Below are positions 60,059-64,000 of a stretch of 64,000 nt of DNA, one piece after another. This DNA is from JAPKYZ01 sp033763835. Its GTDB lineage: Bacteria > Acidobacteriota > Terriglobia > Bryobacterales > Bryobacteraceae. The notes beneath the pieces were generated by a model that worked only from the letters and a program-made list of their open reading frames with translations, was not told the origin of the DNA and did not search any database. The stretch's first letter is position 1, and every line of letters starts with the position of its first letter. The stretch spans positions 1 through 64,000 of the forward strand of contig JANRJS010000037.1 of NCBI GenBank assembly GCA_033763835.1, read 5' to 3'. The position numbers were made by a program, and so were the translations under genes.

Positions 60059-60818
60059 CCCGATACTCGACACGCGCTACGCGCTTGGTGGCCGGGTTTT
60101 GCACGAAAGCGACCCGCGCCGTTCCCCGCCCCGCCACCATATGGTGAAAACGGATCCCATTGCGTCCGGTGTGGCGAACCAGGGGCTCGACGGCGACAAC
60201 CGTGGCGGGACCATCAACTACCGGTTCGGAAGCGACGAGCGCTTTTTCGATCCGCTCGCACAGCGCGTCGAACACCGCTTGAGCGCGCGATCGTCCTCCG
60301 CCGTCCAGGATCACTTCGCCGTCGATCGCGTAGAACGGGACGGCCTCGGTCTTGTAAAAGTCCGCGCGCGTGTCGGAGAGCGGCGCCGCCAAGGGGTCGG
60401 GCGTGGGCACATTGCGGTGATACACGACGACCGCGAGTTCGTCGCGCGAATACCGTTCGAGCGCCGCTTCGATTGCGAGATCGACGGCTACACAGGGTCC
60501 ACAGTCGGCCCCCGCGAACGCTTCGAGCAACGCCGTTCGCTTTCGAGGACCCTTGTATCGGCTCGCCGCGATGGGATTCGGAAATTCGGCGCGATACATT
60601 CGATCCGCCTCGGCCCCGTCGCGCGCGGTGGCGTCGATAATCGCGAGCTTGATCCGGTCCCGTCCGCCCGATCCCGGGTACTCGACTAGGATTCGCCTCA
60701 ATTCGCGCGCGCGTTCCTCGCGGTCCAAAAGACGCATCGCCCGGTCGAAGGCGCGCTGATCGGGAGGCAGAAACGGATTTTCTTGCGCGAGCGCCGCCAA
60801 CAGAAGAATCGAAAACAT
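60048..60818 (-). CDS. Exported thioredoxin-like protein
   Basis: A 256-residue protein from ATG 60818, chosen because it gives a signal peptide (MFSILLLAALAQENPF). The upstream in-frame region is Arg/Ser-rich and not coding in style. The middle contains EAFAGADCGPCVAVDLAIEA, a thioredoxin-type CGPC motif, then YHRNVPTPDPL and VPFYAIDGEVILDGGGRS, resembling a thiol-disulfide carrier domain, with an extra C-terminal beta region. Role, possibly periplasmic disulfide exchange, is inferred. Overlaps the synthase start by 11 bases. Confidence 0.75.
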   Translation of the reverse strand: MFSILLLAALAQENPFLPPDQRAFDRAMRLLDREERARELRRILVEYPGSGGRDRIKLAIIDATARDGAEADRMYRAEFPNPIAASRYKGPRKRTALLEAFAGADCGPCVAVDLAIEAALERYSRDELAVVVYHRNVPTPDPLAAPLSDTRADFYKTEAVPFYAIDGEVILDGGGRSRAQAVFDALCERIEKALVASEPVVDGPATVVAVEPLVRHTGRNGIRFHHMVAGRGTARVAFVQNPATKRVARVEYRDGR

Positions 60819-60873
60819 AGAGAATGACGGACGTGTGCAATATGATCGCCGATTACGGCCATGAAAGGAGAAG

Positions 60874-61701
60874 ATGGCGGAGCGGCTACTGATTCGCGGC
60901 GCCCGGCAACTACTCACGTTACGCGGACCTTCGTCGCCCCGCCGGGGCCACGAGTTGCGGGAACTGGCGATCATAGAAGACGGCGCGCTGCTGATCGAAG
61001 ACGGTCTGATTCGCGAAGTGGGGCCATCGCGCCGGATCGAGAATTTGAATGGCGCCCGCGACGCACAGGAAATCGACGCTACAGGCCGGGTGGTGGCGCC
61101 GGGGTTCGTCGACTGCGAAACGGATTTGTTAGGAGCCGCGCGCGCCGCTCGCGCTACGGTGAGCCCCGCGCGGTTGGAGCTCGAAGCCTCGCAGCGCTTG
61201 CGGTGGTTCGTTCGTCATGGCACGACCTCGTTGGGCGTTTCGGTAAACGAGTCCCGCGACCATAAGACAATCGCGGCTCTGAACGGCGAACCGCTCGATC
61301 TCGTCGCCGTCGGCGGCCAGCCGCTGGATGTTCGGGTCTTCGGCGGTATGGAGAGCGCGAGACGGGCGATCGACTCCGGCGAAGCGGTTGCATTAGCCTC
61401 GCGATTCGGCCCCAGCGCGTCCACCACGTGCAATATGGCCGCAGTGATGGCACAAGCCTGGAGCGGCATATCGCCCGCCGAGGCAATTGCCGCCGCGACG
61501 ATCAACGGCGCTCACGCGTTGGGTATTCCGCGGCTGGCCGGCTCGCTCGAAGCCGGCAAACAAGCCGATGCAGTGGTCTTCGAGGTGAGCGACTATCGGG
61601 ATATCGTGCGCTATTTCGGCGTGAACTTGATTACTGCGGTGGTGAAGCGCGGACGCGTCCTCTACCGGCACGGCGAGGTGGCGTGGCCCGCCGGATCGTA
61701 G
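60874..61701 (+). CDS. HutI-like amidohydrolase lacking metal ligands
   Basis: A 275-residue protein with the outer framework of imidazolonepropionase: LLIRGARQLLTLRGP and AIIEDGALLIEDGLIREVG at the start, IDATGRVVAPGFVDC, and ATINGAHALGIPRLAGSLEAG near the end. It is about a third shorter than HutI (~410). The metal-binding HxH is replaced (VDCETDLL instead of VDSHTHL), and the catalytic Asp region reads ASRFGPS instead of ATDFNPG. The central barrel stretch with the other histidines is missing. It must be inactive as an amidohydrolase, or else changed in role. It overlaps ftcD by 19 bases, which keeps the Hut context. A real deletion or a conserved pseudoenzyme are both possible. Confidence 0.72.
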   Translation: MAERLLIRGARQLLTLRGPSSPRRGHELRELAIIEDGALLIEDGLIREVGPSRRIENLNGARDAQEIDATGRVVAPGFVDCETDLLGAARAARATVSPARLELEASQRLRWFVRHGTTSLGVSVNESRDHKTIAALNGEPLDLVAVGGQPLDVRVFGGMESARRAIDSGEAVALASRFGPSASTTCNMAAVMAQAWSGISPAEAIAAATINGAHALGIPRLAGSLEAGKQADAVVFEVSDYRDIVRYFGVNLITAVVKRGRVLYRHGEVAWPAGS

Positions 61702-62540
61702 AAGCGGTTCCCAACTTTTCCGAAGGCCGCAACGCGGAGACGCTCGCCGCGCTGGCGACGGCGGTCGAACGCGCACCCGGCGTCGAGTTGCTCGACCGCA
61801 CAGCCGATACGGACCATCACCGTTCGGTGCTAACGTTTGCGGGCGAGCCGGACGCGATGGAGCGGGCCGCGCTCGACCTCGTGGGCGTCGCGGTGGAGCG
61901 CATCGATCTTCGCATGCACTCGGGCGTCCATCCGCGCATCGGCGCCTGCGATGTGCTGCCATTTGTCCCCGTCTCGGGCGTGTCGATGGACGATTGCGCG
62001 GCCATGGCGCATCGCGCCGGCGCGGAGATTTGGGAACGCTATCGAGTTCCCGTGTACTTCTACGAGCGCGCGCACCCCGAACGGCGAAAGTTGGAAGCGA
62101 TCCGGAATGGCGGCCTCGCACCGGATGTGGGGCTGGGAAGGCACCCCACAGCGGGAGCCACCGTCGTCGGCGCGAGGCAGTTCCTGATCGCTTACAACGT
62201 CAACCTCGCGACTACCGACGTTCGCGTGGCACGGACCATCGCGCGCGCTATTCGCGAATCTTCGGGCGGCATGCCTTGCGTTAAGGCGCTCGGTCTCTAT
62301 TTGGCGGCCCGCAAACAAGCGCAAGTCTCGATGAACCTGACCGACTTCGAAGTCACGCCGCTCGCCAAAGTTTTCTCCGCCGTGCGCGACATGGCGCGCG
62401 AACGCGGCGTCGAAGTGGCGGGCAGCGAGTTGATCGGCCTGATTCCGCGGCGCGCTCTCGAAGGAACGCAGGCGCTCGACCTACGCTGGGAGAACTTCGA
62501 CGAATCGAAGATTCTCGAAAACCGCCTAAACTTGGAATAG
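61683..62540 (+). CDS. ftcD: Glutamate formimidoyltransferase
   Basis: Transfers the formimino group of formiminoglutamate to tetrahydrofolate in histidine breakdown; 285 residues from GTG 61683, chosen because it gives the family start VEAVPNFSEGRN. Other features: DTDHHRSVLTFAG, DLRMHSGVHPRIGACDVLPF, GARQFLIAYNVNL and VSMNLTDFEVTPL. The cyclodeaminase domain seen in two-domain enzymes is absent, the single-domain bacterial type. It follows a HutI-like gene and is followed two bases later by lipA. Confidence 0.93.
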   Translation: MARRIVEAVPNFSEGRNAETLAALATAVERAPGVELLDRTADTDHHRSVLTFAGEPDAMERAALDLVGVAVERIDLRMHSGVHPRIGACDVLPFVPVSGVSMDDCAAMAHRAGAEIWERYRVPVYFYERAHPERRKLEAIRNGGLAPDVGLGRHPTAGATVVGARQFLIAYNVNLATTDVRVARTIARAIRESSGGMPCVKALGLYLAARKQAQVSMNLTDFEVTPLAKVFSAVRDMARERGVEVAGSELIGLIPRRALEGTQALDLRWENFDESKILENRLNLE

Positions 62541-62542
62541 AC

Positions 62543-63454
62543 GTGCTCGTTACGATCTCCTCCACCCCAAAGCGTCCAGAATGGTTGCGCGCCCCCGCGC
62601 CCGGGGGCGGCCAGTATCGCGAGTTGAAAGATCTGGTCACCCGGCTCGAACTTCACACCGTGTGCGAAAGCGCGGCGTGCCCGAACATCGGCGATTGCTG
62701 GAATCGCGGGACGGCGACGTTCATGATTCTCGGCAATCTTTGCACGCGCCGCTGCGGATTTTGCGCGGTCCAGAAGGGCGCACCGCTCGAAGTCGATTGG
62801 GACGAGCCGCGCCGCGTGGGCGAGGCGGTGGCGCAGATGAAGTTGAAATTCGCGGTCGTAACCAGCGTGAACCGCGACGACCTGAAAGACGGCGGAGCGT
62901 CGTTATTCGCCGCCACCATTCGCGCCATCCGCGAGCGCAATCCGGGATGCGGCGTTGAAGTGCTGGTACCCGATTTTCAGGGCTCGGAAGAGGCGATGCG
63001 CATCGTGCTGGACGCCGCCCCGTCGATCCTGAATCACAACACCGAGACCGTTCCGCGACTATACAAGCAAGTGCGGCTCGGCGCGCGGTTCGAACGCTCG
63101 CTCGACATGCTCGCCTACGCCAAGCGCTACCGGCCGGACATTCCCACGAAGAGCGGACTGATGCTCGGTCTGGGCGAGACGCTCGACGAGGTACGCGACA
63201 CCATGCGGCAATTGCGCACGCACGGCGTGGAGATCGTAACGCTCGGACAGTATCTGCGGCCGTCGCCGAAGCACCTGCCGATCCTGCGCTACGTACCGGT
63301 CGACGAATTCGACGAGCTAAAGCGCTACGGCTACTCGCTCGGCTTCCGGCACGTGGAAAGCGGGCCGCTGGTGCGGTCGAGCTACCACGCCGACGAAGGC
63401 GCGATCAATACTGAGCGCGGCCCCGCGAAGCGGGATCAGCCGCGCGATCGGTAA
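62543..63454 (+). CDS. lipA: Lipoyl synthase
   Basis: Radical SAM enzyme that inserts two sulfurs into octanoyl groups on E2/GcvH proteins; 303 residues from GTG 62543. The auxiliary cluster cysteines are in CESAACPNIGDC, the radical SAM motif is CTRRCGFC, and the C-terminal RSSYHADE contains the serine ligand. SPKHLPILRYVPVDEFDEL and FRHVESGPLVRSSYHADE match the family end. It shares one base with the next ATG (TAATG). Confidence 0.97.
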   Translation: MLVTISSTPKRPEWLRAPAPGGGQYRELKDLVTRLELHTVCESAACPNIGDCWNRGTATFMILGNLCTRRCGFCAVQKGAPLEVDWDEPRRVGEAVAQMKLKFAVVTSVNRDDLKDGGASLFAATIRAIRERNPGCGVEVLVPDFQGSEEAMRIVLDAAPSILNHNTETVPRLYKQVRLGARFERSLDMLAYAKRYRPDIPTKSGLMLGLGETLDEVRDTMRQLRTHGVEIVTLGQYLRPSPKHLPILRYVPVDEFDELKRYGYSLGFRHVESGPLVRSSYHADEGAINTERGPAKRDQPRDR

Positions 63455-64000
63455 TGCTCGACGATCTCCGCGCCGAACTCGCTCTCCTGAGGCTCCGTCT
63501 CGAAGCGCAGCGCGCGGCGGAGACCCACGGCGACGACTTCATCGAGGAGCCGCTACCCGGCGAGCCCGTCGAGACACAACTCGGCACTCACTGGGAAGCA
63601 TTCACCAACTGGGCTTCCGCGAAGCGCCATGGCAGCTTCGACATCGCCGAGTTGCCGGACGACGGCGCGGTCTATCTCGACACCGAGACGACGGGCCTTG
63701 CAGGCGGAGCGGGTACACTGCCCTTCCTGATTGGCATCGGCCGCAAGACCGCGCGCGGCTTCGAGGTGAAGCAGTACTTCGCGCGCGATTTCGACGAGGA
63801 GCCGAGCGTGCTCGCCGCCCTCGCCGAAGATCTGCGCGGTGCAACGCGTCTCATCACGTACAACGGCAAGGCCTACGACGTGCCGCTACTCGAATCGCGC
63901 TACACGCTGGCGCGCTTGCGGACGCCGTTCGCCGAACTCGATCATCTCGACCTGCTTTACGACGCGCGGCGGCGCTGGAAACTCCGGTACGAGAGTTGCC
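63454..64000 (+). CDS. YprB-like DEDD exonuclease domain protein (C-terminus beyond window)
   Basis: RNase H-like ribonuclease/exonuclease of the YprB type; about 182 residues are visible and the frame is still open at the edge. VYLDTETTGLAGGAGTLPFL gives the first two acidic residues (Asp76, Glu78), ITYNGKAYDVPLLESR the next, and DHLDLLYDARRRWK the following. A short helical N-terminus (about 1-35) precedes the domain. ATG 63454 overlaps the lipA stop by one base. A C-terminal TPR part is common in this family but cannot be seen here. Confidence 0.88.
   Translation, partial: MLDDLRAELALLRLRLEAQRAAETHGDDFIEEPLPGEPVETQLGTHWEAFTNWASAKRHGSFDIAELPDDGAVYLDTETTGLAGGAGTLPFLIGIGRKTARGFEVKQYFARDFDEEPSVLAALAEDLRGATRLITYNGKAYDVPLLESRYTLARLRTPFAELDHLDLLYDARRRWKLRYESC

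Noticed and set aside
1..64000. tRNA, rRNA, CRISPR array, integrase, transposase or reverse transcriptase
   Set aside because: None was recognised on either strand; intergenic gaps are too short for most RNA genes.

Overview
The window is 64 kb of GC-rich, very compact bacterial chromosome with no intergenic stretch longer than about 115 bases. Two very large Oar-type TonB-dependent receptors with N-terminal carboxypeptidase-regulatory domains, Tat-exported Gfo/Idh/MocA and enolase-superfamily enzymes, a YVTN beta-propeller, an exported S9 peptidase, a PEP-CTERM protein and exported amidohydrolases are a combination typical of soil Acidobacteriota, probably Bryobacterales/Solibacter-like. That placement is inferred from gene content, not from a marker tree. 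No rRNA, tRNA, CRISPR array, integrase or insertion sequence was seen.

Layout. 1-4.7 kb: 5' part of mreB, a YVTN propeller protein, a metal-dependent amidohydrolase, a small unknown and a Gfo/Idh oxidoreductase. 4.7-16 kb: the first TonB receptor, rsmE, ruvAB, then a second TonB receptor divergent from a beta-propeller phytase, an MFS exporter and Dps. 16-23 kb: an anSME-type radical SAM enzyme, a DUF6883/DUF4926 pair whose first member is frameshifted, a CNNM/CorC transporter, a penicillin-acylase family enzyme, an AlkC-like HEAT protein broken by an amber codon, galE and a glutathione peroxidase. 23-29 kb: a GT-C glycosyltransferase, a PEP-CTERM protein, serA with a class V aminotransferase, and yqeY. 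29-37 kb: a run of overlapping plus-strand genes in which an AAA ATPase/DUF4276 pair and a STAND-TPR ATPase sit among metabolic genes. 37-41.9 kb: a membrane spermidine-synthase-like protein, GH88, a SIS isomerase and a secreted unknown.

42-47.5 kb: a compact type IV pilus/type II secretion module (GspE/PilB, PilM, PilN, PilO, a PilP/GspC-like protein and a proline/glutamine/glycine-rich pseudopilin-like protein). The ATPase gene carries a TAA exactly at the Walker A lysine codon. 47.5-54.6 kb: thrC and an S9 peptidase, DUF1844, a fused metallo-beta-lactamase/RibF protein and a LacD-type aldolase. 54.6-55.4 kb: a small coiled-coil protein and a lower-GC HEPN-like protein. 55.4-60.8 kb: a minus-strand housekeeping run (thioredoxin-like, RluB-type pseudouridine synthase, xseB, prenyltransferase, tlyA, nadK, dicarboxylate symporter). 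60.9-64 kb: a HutI-like protein that has lost its metal ligands, glutamate formimidoyltransferase, lipA and a partial YprB-like exonuclease.

The best candidates for something new are the two-gene ATPase/TOPRIM-type locus spliced with 4-base overlaps between yqeY and a dehydratase gene and followed by a STAND ATPase, the degenerate HutI partner of FtcD, the MBL-RibF fusion and the HEPN-like islet. Three single-site lesions (TAA in gspE, TAG in the AlkC-like gene, +1 in DUF6883) need a read-level check before they are treated as biology.
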